From positions 62,001 through 126,000 of the forward strand of contig NZ_PGDQ01000012.1 of NCBI RefSeq assembly GCF_003073135.1: a stretch of 64,000 nt of DNA, given 5' to 3'. The translations under genes and the position numbers were made by a program. The notes beneath the pieces were generated by a model. The model saw only the letters and a list, made by a program, of their open reading frames with translations. It was not told where the DNA came from and did not search any database. Positions 57,261-64,000 of the stretch are shown piece by piece. Source of the DNA: Euzebya rosea. GTDB taxonomy: Bacteria > Actinomycetota > Nitriliruptoria > Euzebyales > Euzebyaceae. Every line of letters begins with the position of its first letter. The first letter of the stretch is position 1.

Positions 57261-58334
57261 CTACTGGCGTACCGGCTGCACGGCCCGGTGGTCCAGCTCG
57301 GCCAGCGTCGAACGGCCGATCAGCGCCATGGTCTTGGTCATCTCGTCGGTCAGCATCTGCACTGCCCGGGCAACGCCCTCGGCCCCACCGGCAGCCAACC
57401 CCATGGCCGCCAGCCGGCCGATGATCACCAGCTCGGCGCCCAACGCGATCGCCTTGAGCACATCGGTGCCCCGCCGGATGCCACCGTCCAGCGCCACGCC
57501 GATCCGTCCGCCGACGGCATCCACGACCTCCTCGAGCTGGTCGAGGGTGCCCGGCGCACAGTCCAGCTGGCGTCCACCGTGATTGCTGACGAGGACCGCG
57601 GAGGCGCCGATCTGCTCGGAGCGCAGGGCGTCCTCCGCCGTCATGACCCCCTTGACCATGAACGGCAGCTCGGTCTCCGCCATCAGACCGCCGAGCTCAT
57701 CGAACGTCCAGACGTCCTGGGTCATGGTGCGGAACTGGCCGAACATCTCGTCGCTGCTCCACTCGTGATCGTAGTTGCCACCCATGACGTCCTCGTAGAC
57801 GAACTGCCGGGCAAGGACGCGGTCGCGGTACCCCGCGGTGGGGCAGTCCGCCGTGATGACGAGCCCACGGAATCCCGCGGCCTCGGCCCGCGCCACGAGA
57901 CGTCGGAAGTTGTCGTGGGACCCAACGGGGTGCAGCTGGAACCAGGCCGCCGCCTGTGGTGCCGCCTCCCTGATCGCCTCCATCGGATGCGTGCTGACGT
58001 GCGGGGCGATCGCGAGGCCCCCGGTGGCCTCGATGCCGCGGGCAACGGCCACCTGCCCATCGGCGTGGAACAGCCCGTCCGCACCGAACGGCGCGGTCGC
58101 GACCGGGATGGCCAGGCGTTCGCCCATGAAGGTCGTCGAAAGGTCCGGCGGGGTGTTCCCGGCGAGGATCCGAGGCCGGAACGCCCACCGGTCGAACGCC
58201 GCGCGGTTCGCGCTGACCGAGGACTCCTCCCCCGCACCGCCCTCCAGGAAGTCCCAGATGGCGCTGTCGACGTTCGCTCGGGCGCGCTCCGCCAGGTCGG
58301 CGTGGTTGCGGATGGTGTCGGGAAGGGTGCTCAT
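57261..58334 (-). CDS. FMN-dependent alpha-hydroxyacid dehydrogenase
   Basis: 357 aa. The FMN barrel has catalytic His252 in VSNHGGRQLDCAPG, Lys228 in PFMVKGVMTAEDAL, and VALDGGIRRGTDVLKAIALG for the phosphate. VATAPFGADGLFHADGQ and GLVITADCPTAGYR are conserved. The enzyme oxidises 2-hydroxyacids (lactate, glycolate, mandelate or branched analogues) to 2-oxoacids; isopentenyl diphosphate isomerase 2 is unlikely because the His motif is present. ATG 58334 overlaps the transporter stop. It is the last gene of the leftward operon. Confidence 0.91.
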   Translation of the reverse strand: MSTLPDTIRNHADLAERARANVDSAIWDFLEGGAGEESSVSANRAAFDRWAFRPRILAGNTPPDLSTTFMGERLAIPVATAPFGADGLFHADGQVAVARGIEATGGLAIAPHVSTHPMEAIREAAPQAAAWFQLHPVGSHDNFRRLVARAEAAGFRGLVITADCPTAGYRDRVLARQFVYEDVMGGNYDHEWSSDEMFGQFRTMTQDVWTFDELGGLMAETELPFMVKGVMTAEDALRSEQIGASAVLVSNHGGRQLDCAPGTLDQLEEVVDAVGGRIGVALDGGIRRGTDVLKAIALGAELVIIGRLAAMGLAAGGAEGVARAVQMLTDEMTKTMALIGRSTLAELDHRAVQPVRQ

Positions 58335-59263
58335 GGTTTGTCCTCGCGTTCGGGTGATGGATGGGTGGTCGAGCCGGGCCACGCGCCGAGGGCACCACCG
58401 ACACCGATCACGGTGATGGCGCCGCCGAGCAGGTGGGCGAGGGTGATGGGCTGTTCGAGCAGCACCCACGCGAGGCCGCCGCTGAGGAAGGGCTGGACGA
58501 GCCGCAGCACGGGGGGGAGGTTGGCCGGCACCCACGTCAGCGGCCAGGTCATCAGGAAGTGCCCGATGGCCCCCGGACCGATGGCCAGGGCGGTGGCCAG
58601 CACCCAGTCGATCGATGTGGGGTCTGGGAACGATGTGCCACCGAGCAGCACGAAGCCGAGGACGAAGGCGGCCGCGATCGTGATCGTGCGGGCGAGGAAG
58701 GGCCAGACGTCGATGTGGGGACGTGCGGCCTTGGAGCACATGAAGAAGACGGAGAACACGACCACGTTGAGCGCAGCCAGCCCCATGCCGATGAGGTTCC
58801 CTGACGGTCCGGTCGACCCTGCCCAGCCGACGACGACCGCACCTGTGATGGCGAGCACGCCCCAGGTACGGAAACGGGCGCCCGGCCGTTCCCCGAACAG
58901 CGGGATGGCAAGGACGGTGACCACGACTGGCGACAGCGTGTTCATGAGGACCACGTCGGTGACCGATGTCCACTTGACCGCGGTCATCAGTGCGAGCTGA
59001 TGCAGGCCGAAGCTGATACCGCCGACGAGAGTCCACCAGCGCGCCCGTCGTGGGTCACCGGTGGACGTGCTCGGCCTGCCGAGGGCGAGTGCCCAGAGGA
59101 TCGGCACCCCGACAACGAGCCTCATCAGGGAGAATCCGGGACCGTCCACGCTGCTCGCGGCGACCATGACCGGTCCTGTGGCGTAGACGGCCACCCCCAG
59201 CCACACGACGTCGATCGGACGCCGACGCGCGCGACTCCGCGCAGCCTCGCCGATGGTCGTCAT
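58331..59263 (-). CDS. EamA-family DMT transporter 2
   Basis: 310 aa, about ten membrane segments. VVWLGVAVYATGPVMVAASS begins the first half and LALMTAVKWTSVTDVVLMNT, SPVVVTVLAIPLFGERPGAR end it; LRLVQPFLSGGLAWVLLEQP is the matching part of the second half. It overlaps both neighbours: its ATG overlaps the stop of MmgE/PrpD 2 and its stop overlaps the FMN enzyme. It may take up or export an acid or intermediate of the pathway. Confidence 0.87.
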   Translation of the reverse strand: MTTIGEAARSRARRRPIDVVWLGVAVYATGPVMVAASSVDGPGFSLMRLVVGVPILWALALGRPSTSTGDPRRARWWTLVGGISFGLHQLALMTAVKWTSVTDVVLMNTLSPVVVTVLAIPLFGERPGARFRTWGVLAITGAVVVGWAGSTGPSGNLIGMGLAALNVVVFSVFFMCSKAARPHIDVWPFLARTITIAAAFVLGFVLLGGTSFPDPTSIDWVLATALAIGPGAIGHFLMTWPLTWVPANLPPVLRLVQPFLSGGLAWVLLEQPITLAHLLGGAITVIGVGGALGAWPGSTTHPSPEREDKP

Positions 59264-60636
59264 CCTGTGGTGTGGTGGACGAGGTCGAGGACGTCGACCA
59301 CGGTGGCTCGGGTCGGGTCTTCGCAGGTGTCGGCGAGCGCGGTCAGGTCCGGGGGGTCGGAGAGGTCACCGTCACGGTACAGGTCGTGCAGCTTGTCGAG
59401 GACCTGCCGCCGCGACAGCGGGTTGCCGGGGTGTCCGCTGGCGGACAGGACCTCCACGGTCGCGCTCCGTCCGTCGGTTGTCGTGATGGTGGTCCGGGCG
59501 CCGAGGTGCGCCGGCGGGAGGTCGTCCAGACGAGGGTCGACGTGCAGGGCGATGGCTGCCTGCAGGGTCCGTATCCGGGCGTCCTCGCGGAAGCGGTCCT
59601 CGAGGTGCCGAAGCGCGAATGTCCCCTCGACCAGCCCACACGCGACGACGTAGGGCGTGCTCATCGTCGCAGCCAGCCCGTTGGCCGGGAACGGCTGCCC
59701 GAGTACGTCGACCATCTCACGGAACCCGTCGATCCGGACGCTGGCGATGTCGTCGGCGTCCGCGGCGAGGCCACGCAGCGCGCTGACGGCGGACTCCAGC
59801 GCGGCGTGGGTGGCCCCCGACGAGGGATACAGCTTCTGACCGGCCTCGAGAAGCAGTGGGTCGGTGGACCCCAGGCCGGCGGTCAGGGCGTCCGGGTTTG
59901 GTTCTGCCGAGGTCGCTGCCAGGTAACCCCGCGGCCCGCCGAGCGGTTCCTCGGTGGCGGAGAGTCCAGCGCGCGCGGCGTCTGCGGCGAGCACACCCTC
60001 CCTCGACGCGTGTCCCGACAGGGCGTACCAGGCATCGGAGAAGTACGCGGCGCCCACGACCCCGGCGGCCGCGTTGGCGGCCAGTCCGATGGCGGCGGCG
60101 TAGACCCCTGGATCGCGCTCGCCCCGGACCTTGAGCGCGGCCACGGCGGCGGCAGGCGTGTTGCAGCCACCCCGCGGGTGCCAGCCTCGTTCGAACGCCG
60201 ACCGTCCGACTGCCGTGCCGATGCGCATGGCCACCTCGTAGCCGACCGCGCCGGCCTCGAGGAGCGCGCGTCCGTCGGCTTCGACGAGCTCGCCGACAGC
60301 CAGCGCCGCAGGCCAGGTTCCCACACCGGGGTGTCCGAGGGAGCCGTGCCAGACGTCGTCGAGGTTCGGCCCGGAGCTGCCGGCCATGCCGTTCAGGAAC
60401 GCCGCACGGTCGACGCTGGTCCGCCGCTGCTGACCCAGGACCCGGCACGGACCACCGCCACAGAGACCCAGCTCGACGCCGGCCCACGTGCGGTGGTGCG
60501 GCCTGGTCGCGCCGAGGCGGGCGACGCCGAGGTGGTCCAGGAGCAGGAGGCCCAACCGGTCGACGGCCGTCGACGGCAGGTCGTCGAGGTCGAGGCCGGC
60601 GCACCAGGCTGCGAGCTCGGCGGTCGGACCGCTCAC
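59260..60636 (-). CDS. MmgE/PrpD family protein 2
   Basis: 458 aa. Distant paralogue of the protein at 55766-57181. LLLDHLGVARLGATRPHH, GSSGPNLDDVWHGSLGHPGV (active-site region, Asp-Asp conserved, His pattern altered), VGYEVAMRIGTA, HPRGGCNTPAAAVAALKVRG and LYPSSGATHAALESAV follow the family order. GTG 60636 overlaps the SDR stop (GTGA); GTG 60645 is an alternative. Two members in facing operons point to two steps with similar chemistry or two stereoisomers. Substrate unknown. Confidence 0.84.
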   Translation of the reverse strand: MSGPTAELAAWCAGLDLDDLPSTAVDRLGLLLLDHLGVARLGATRPHHRTWAGVELGLCGGGPCRVLGQQRRTSVDRAAFLNGMAGSSGPNLDDVWHGSLGHPGVGTWPAALAVGELVEADGRALLEAGAVGYEVAMRIGTAVGRSAFERGWHPRGGCNTPAAAVAALKVRGERDPGVYAAAIGLAANAAAGVVGAAYFSDAWYALSGHASREGVLAADAARAGLSATEEPLGGPRGYLAATSAEPNPDALTAGLGSTDPLLLEAGQKLYPSSGATHAALESAVSALRGLAADADDIASVRIDGFREMVDVLGQPFPANGLAATMSTPYVVACGLVEGTFALRHLEDRFREDARIRTLQAAIALHVDPRLDDLPPAHLGARTTITTTDGRSATVEVLSASGHPGNPLSRRQVLDKLHDLYRDGDLSDPPDLTALADTCEDPTRATVVDVLDLVHHTTG

Positions 60637-61289
60637 GACATCCACACCCCACCGTTGACATCGATCGTGGCGCCGGTGATCGACGCGGCCCCATCCGACA
60701 GCAGGAACGCCACGAGGTCAGCGATCTCCTCCGTCGGGGTGACCCTGCCCAGCGGGATCCCCGCCAGCAGGTCCGCCAGCTCGTCCTCCGACAGCCGATC
60801 GACCATCCGGGTCGCGACGGGCCCCGGGGCGATGGCGTTGGCGCGGATGCCTCGCTTGGCCTCGTGGGTCGCCACGTGGCGCGTCAGGGCGATGACCCCA
60901 GCCTTGGCCGCGGCGTACGCGGGGCCCGACAGCTCGTTGCCACCGGTGCGTCCGTTGACCGAGCTGCACAGGACCACCCCGCTCCCGGGCACGAGCCGGG
61001 GGAGGGCCTGCTGGAGGACCACGAACGCCGAGGTCAGGTTGGCGTCCATCACCCGTCGCCACATCTCCACGTCGTGGTCGGCGATCCCACCGGCCCCGGT
61101 GATGCCCGCGAGGTGGACGAGGCCGTCGAGGGTCGGATGGTCGGCCAGGACGGCGGCGACGTCGTCGGGGTTCGTGGCGTCGTGCCCGTCGACGGTGTCC
61201 AGGACGACTGCCGTGTCGCCGTCCCGGGCCAGACGGCTGACGACTGCCCTGCCGATGCCTCCTCGTCCACCGACCACGAGGACGGCCAT
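60633..61289 (-). CDS. Short-chain dehydrogenase/reductase (SDR)
   Basis: 218 aa. LVVGGRGGIGRAVVSRLARD is the cofactor loop, LVHLAGITG the NAG-like strand, CSSVNGRTG and YAAAKAGVIAL the catalytic Ser, Tyr and Lys, and ITGATIDVNGGVWMS the typical end. Shorter than usual, mainly in the region between the first strands. ATG 61289 overlaps the upstream stop by one base. It would oxidise or reduce a hydroxyl/ketone intermediate with NAD(P) in the same operon. Confidence 0.9.
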   Translation of the reverse strand: MAVLVVGGRGGIGRAVVSRLARDGDTAVVLDTVDGHDATNPDDVAAVLADHPTLDGLVHLAGITGAGGIADHDVEMWRRVMDANLTSAFVVLQQALPRLVPGSGVVLCSSVNGRTGGNELSGPAYAAAKAGVIALTRHVATHEAKRGIRANAIAPGPVATRMVDRLSEDELADLLAGIPLGRVTPTEEIADLVAFLLSDGAASITGATIDVNGGVWMS

Positions 61290-61984
61290 CAGTGCCGCCT
61301 GACGTCGTGGGACACCGACTCGAGTGTCCCTCCGGGCACGAGCGTGCCCTGTCGGAACTGGTCCAGGTAGAGGTCGGTCGCCCACAGCAACGTGTTGGCG
61401 CCCTTGGGCAGCAGCAGGTAGCTGACCGTCTCGACGATCTCGACCTCGGACACGTCCATGGCGTAGGCGCGACGGAGGTGGGCGACGTACTGGTCCTCGC
61501 ACATCCGCGAGCCTGCACACACCAAGAGGACGAGCTCTGCCTCGGCGGCGGTGAGGGGCCCTCGGGCAGCGGCAACCAGCTGGTCGTACCCCGCCTCGTG
61601 GTCATCGCTGCCCAGCAGGTCCCCCCACCGGCTGTGGGCGAAGTGAAGGGCATCCCACGCCTCGGCGACGCCGGCGAGGCGTACGGCAGCCCGGAGCTCG
61701 GCGGTCGGCACGCCAGCCGCCAGTGCGCGTTCGAGGTGCAGGGAGCCGACGTGTTCGCTGGCTGCGGTCAGCAGGCCAGTCCAGACGAGCTCGCGACGGC
61801 GGGCGTCAAGGTGGCGCGGCTGCAGTGTGAACTCGCTGTAGAGCTGCCGGTAGGCCAGGAGCATCCGGGGGTCAGTGCGCGCGAGGAGTTCGTGATAGCT
61901 GAGCGCGTACCCGCGCTCGCCGCGGATGACGGCGAGCAGGTCGTCGGGGTCCACGAGGTCGGGGCGGGCGACGTCGTCGGTCAC
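61289..61984 (-). CDS. Carboxymuconolactone decarboxylase (CMD)-family protein
   Basis: 231 aa from GTG 61984, which overlaps the permease stop. Two CMD-like helical repeats: RRELVWTGLLTAASEHVGSL followed by LERALAAGVPTAELRAAVRL, and LVLLVCAGSRMCEDQYVAHL followed by AYAMDVSEVEIVETVSYLLL. The CxxC of AhpD peroxidase partners is absent, so antioxidant function is unlikely and a lyase or lactone role is more probable. Position between the transporter and the SDR suggests a catabolic step. Confidence 0.8.
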   Translation of the reverse strand: MTDDVARPDLVDPDDLLAVIRGERGYALSYHELLARTDPRMLLAYRQLYSEFTLQPRHLDARRRELVWTGLLTAASEHVGSLHLERALAAGVPTAELRAAVRLAGVAEAWDALHFAHSRWGDLLGSDDHEAGYDQLVAAARGPLTAAEAELVLLVCAGSRMCEDQYVAHLRRAYAMDVSEVEIVETVSYLLLPKGANTLLWATDLYLDQFRQGTLVPGGTLESVSHDVRRH

Positions 61985-62838
61985 AGGCCACCCCCGACGC
62001 CGACTTCGCTGTCCTTCCACACCATGAAGCGCCGCTCGGCGACACCGACGAGGTAGTTGACAGTGATGGCGATGGCGGCCACGTAGACAAGCCCGGCGAG
62101 GACTCCCGTCGTGTCGAAGAAGCTCGACGCGTTGTTGATGATGTACCCGAGACCCTGGCTGGAGCTGATGAGCTCACCGACGATGGCGCCGATGAGCGCG
62201 TAGGGCACGGCCACCTTCAGGCCGGTGAACACCCAGATGCTCGACGATGGCAGGATCACCTTGAGGTACACGTCGCGTCGGTTGCCGCCCATGATCTTCA
62301 GGGCGTTGATGTACAGCCGGTCGACGTCCCGGACGCCGGCGTAGGTGTTGAAGAACACGAGGAAGAACACGATCAGACCGACCAGGACCACCTTCGACAG
62401 CAGCCCGATGCCGAACCAGAGGATGAACAGCGGGGCGAGCGCCAACTTCGGGAGGCTGTAGACGGCGGTGATGAAGGGGTCGGCGATGGCAGCGAGCATG
62501 CCTGCCCGGCCGAGGACGAACCCGACCACGATGCCGAGGACCGATCCCGCGAGGAGGCCGAGCCCCATCTCCCGCAGGGTCGCGCCGAGGTGGACCCAGA
62601 TGTAGCCGGTGCTGAGCCACTCCCATACGCGGACGCCGATCAGGGACGGGGCGCTGGAGAAGAAGGGGTCGATCAGCGTGCCGCTGGCGAGCTCCCAGGT
62701 CCCGAGCCAGACCACGAGGGCGACGACGCGCCACACCCGGATCATGCGCTTGCGGTGTCGTGCCTGGCGCTCCGCTTCGAGGGAGGCCTCGCTTCGTTCG
62801 GGCGCGGCTGTCGGGAGCGGACTGGTAGTGGTGCTCAT
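61981..62838 (-). CDS. ABC transporter permease, SsuC/TauC type
   Basis: 285 aa, about six membrane segments. LGATLREMGLGLLAGSVLGI and VYSLPKLALAPLFILWFGIG are the conserved features, followed by AVPYALIGAIVGELISSSQG, the EAA loop-type signature of this family (nitrate, taurine, alkanesulfonate and aromatic-acid importers). It works with the ATPase seven bases upstream. No periplasmic binding protein is in the window; it probably lies beyond the right edge. Confidence 0.92.
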   Translation of the reverse strand: MSTTTSPLPTAAPERSEASLEAERQARHRKRMIRVWRVVALVVWLGTWELASGTLIDPFFSSAPSLIGVRVWEWLSTGYIWVHLGATLREMGLGLLAGSVLGIVVGFVLGRAGMLAAIADPFITAVYSLPKLALAPLFILWFGIGLLSKVVLVGLIVFFLVFFNTYAGVRDVDRLYINALKIMGGNRRDVYLKVILPSSSIWVFTGLKVAVPYALIGAIVGELISSSQGLGYIINNASSFFDTTGVLAGLVYVAAIAITVNYLVGVAERRFMVWKDSEVGVGGGL

Positions 62839-62845
62839 GCGGACC

Positions 62846-63700
62846 TCACTCGATCACGATCTCGTCCTGGAGCTCCGCCCAGACGGTGCGGCGGGCTTCC
62901 TGGAACTCCGGGGTGTCCCTGATCGTCTTGGGATCGCGTGGTCGGTCCAGGACGATGGGTACCTCGGCCTTGATCCGCCCGGGACGGGCGCTCATCACGA
63001 CGACCCGATCGGCGAGGGTCACGGCCTCGTCGAGATCATGGGTCACCAGCAGGACGTTGCGCACGCTGGTCTCCTCGGCGTCGATCATGGCCATCAGCTC
63101 GGCCTGGAGACCGAGCTTCAGCATCGCGTCGAGGGCCCCGAAGGGCTCGTCGAGGAGGATGGTCTCGGGGTCGTAGACGAGGGTCTGGGCCAGGCCAACG
63201 CGCTTGCGCATGCCGCCCGACAGCTGTGAGGGGTAGCTGTCCTCGAAGCCGGTGAGCTGTACGAGGTCGAGCATGCGGGCGGCCTTCTCGCGCCGCACCT
63301 CGCGGTCCAAGCCGCGCAGCTCGAGCGGCAGCATCACGTTGTCCAGGACGGTCCGCCACGGGAAGACCGAGTCCTGCTGGGTCATGTAGGCGATGCGGGT
63401 GTTGATCGACTCGATCGGCACGTCGTCGTAGGACACCGTGCCCGTGGTCGGGTGGATCAGCCCCGCCACCATGTTCAGCAGCGTGGACTTGCCACAGCCC
63501 GACGGGCCGATGAGCGCGACGAACTCGCCGTCGGGCATGGTCCAGTCCACGTCGTGCAGCGCCACGACGTCGCCGCGCTTCGACGGGAAGATCTTGGTGA
63601 CCCCCTGGGCGCGGACGATGGGGCCACGGGTGCTGATGTCGGTGTTGTGCACAGCGCTCCTGGGGTCGGTCTCGGGCCGGGCCGGCAGCGTGGTCACCAT
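62846..63700 (-). CDS. ABC transporter ATPase, SsuB/TauB type
   Basis: 284 aa. Walker A LIGPSGCGKSTLLNMVAG, Q-loop MTQQDSVFPWRTVLDNV, signature SQLSGGMRKRVGLAQTL, Walker B ILLDEPFGALDAML and switch VTHDLDEAV. This is the taurine/nitrate/sulfonate importer branch. The ATG overlaps the end of the cupin gene by 7 bases; GTG 63697 would give a GTGA overlap. Together with the permease it likely imports the acid that this operon breaks down. Confidence 0.93.
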   Translation of the reverse strand: MVTTLPARPETDPRSAVHNTDISTRGPIVRAQGVTKIFPSKRGDVVALHDVDWTMPDGEFVALIGPSGCGKSTLLNMVAGLIHPTTGTVSYDDVPIESINTRIAYMTQQDSVFPWRTVLDNVMLPLELRGLDREVRREKAARMLDLVQLTGFEDSYPSQLSGGMRKRVGLAQTLVYDPETILLDEPFGALDAMLKLGLQAELMAMIDAEETSVRNVLLVTHDLDEAVTLADRVVVMSARPGRIKAEVPIVLDRPRDPKTIRDTPEFQEARRTVWAELQDEIVIE

Positions 63701-64000
63701 GCCACCGCCTGCGGCACCGAGGGTGCGGGCAGGTTCCGGTACGCGTCGGCGATGAGGGTGTCGAGGTCGTGACCCTCAACGGGTTCCCGGTAATCGGTGG
63801 ACCCGAAGGCGTTCTTGCGGATGATCGACATGTTGCCGGTCCGCGAGTAGAGGGGGCCGTGCCAAGAGAGCGGGGGACGGAAGAAGTAGCCCCCAGGCCG
63901 GACGATGCCCCGACGCCCCAGCAGGAAGTCGCCGTACAGCTTGAACGACTCCTCGTACACCGGGTGGTTCTCCTCCATGGGGGCGCGCCAGCCCGGGAGC
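63694..64000 (-). CDS. Cupin-fold protein, C-terminal part (runs off right edge)
   Basis: 102 codons are visible; the frame stays open to the edge. The visible part begins LPGWRAPMEENHPVYEESFK and continues LYGDFLLGRRGIVRPGGYFF, RPPLSWHGPLYSRTGN. PGGYFFRPPLSWHGP has the Gly, Pro and His pattern of the second cupin motif, as in small cupin-type dioxygenases or DUF4437-like proteins. Its stop overlaps the start of the ATPase gene, so it belongs to the same operon. Enzyme activity cannot be judged without the rest. Confidence 0.7.
   Translation of the reverse strand, partial: LPGWRAPMEENHPVYEESFKLYGDFLLGRRGIVRPGGYFFRPPLSWHGPLYSRTGNMSIIRKNAFGSTDYREPVEGHDLDTLIADAYRNLPAPSVPQAVAW

Noticed and set aside
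1-64000. tRNA, rRNA, riboswitch, prophage or integrase features
   Set aside because: I read the intergenic gaps on both strands and found no cloverleaf with TTCGA-type arm, no rRNA-like sequence, no known riboswitch core and no recombinase gene. A tRNAscan-SE and Infernal run would settle this.

Overview
This is a high-GC (about 70 %), gene-dense bacterial window with ATG/GTG starts and many ATGA/GTGA stop-start overlaps. It looks actinobacterial: HisKA_3 kinase plus NarL-type regulator, PucR/CdaR regulator, large LuxR-type ATPase regulator, many DMT and ABC transporters, Tat and lipoprotein signals, and a CWB2 (cell wall binding repeat 2) protein. A deep-branching group such as Nitriliruptoria/Euzebya would fit, but no rRNA or marker gene is present to prove it. 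I saw no tRNA, rRNA, CRISPR array, insertion sequence or prophage gene. Very long open frames antisense to real genes are a GC artefact and are not annotated.

Layout. (1) 1-15.2 kb, mixed housekeeping and secreted proteins: a methyltransferase cut by the window edge, a PEP-utilising enzyme, a 971-aa LuxR-type regulator, two paralogous GGDEF proteins flanking a secreted metzincin-like protease, a 40-aa lysine-rich protein, a secreted choice-of-anchor-B protein that seems to use a CTG start, an esterase, an ArsC-like reductase and a membrane-anchored beta-propeller protein. (2) 15.2-20.6 kb: a CDGSH iron-sulfur protein, an NAD(P)-binding protein, a MarR regulator with a perfect 18-bp palindrome and a divergent DMT exporter, a quinone oxidoreductase and a decayed copy of it. 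(3) 20.6-31.1 kb, minus strand: one long operon, hyuA-hyuB, a ribose-type ABC transporter (binding protein, ATPase, permease), amidohydrolase, ABM-domain protein, M17 aminopeptidase. (4) A PucR regulator (31.3-32.5 kb) separates this from a divergent hydroxyproline catabolic operon (32.6-39.0 kb): deaminase, 4-hydroxyproline 2-epimerase, 2-oxoglutarate semialdehyde dehydrogenase and a 959-aa fusion of all parts of a D-hydroxyproline dehydrogenase. (5) 39.3-48.9 kb: CWB2 protein, EEP-family hydrolase, two-component system with an ABC exporter, serine hydrolase lipoprotein, GIY-YIG protein, nuclease lipoprotein and a PhoX-like protein. (6) 49.0-51.9 kb: a zinc-hook SMC-like ATPase translationally coupled to a small HEPN-like protein, a candidate RNA-targeting defence or stress module. 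(7) 51.9-64.0 kb: an IclR-controlled organic-acid cluster. CaiB, CitE-like lyase, cyclase and MmgE/PrpD genes run right. They converge on a leftward operon of cupin, SsuBC-type transporter, CMD protein, SDR, second MmgE/PrpD, DMT transporter and FMN hydroxyacid dehydrogenase.

Non-coding structure. Several convergent gene pairs are separated by strong hairpins. A recurring family of GTGTCG...CGACAC palindromes, often with the core TCGAACCGGCCAC, lies in intergenic gaps and once inside a coding sequence. Candidate operators are visible for the MarR, IclR and PucR regulators. The hydroxyproline and hyu operons flank one regulator, so they may act together: uptake and hydrolysis of imino-acid-containing or cyclic peptides on one side, oxidation of hydroxyproline to 2-oxoglutarate on the other. 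This link is inference.
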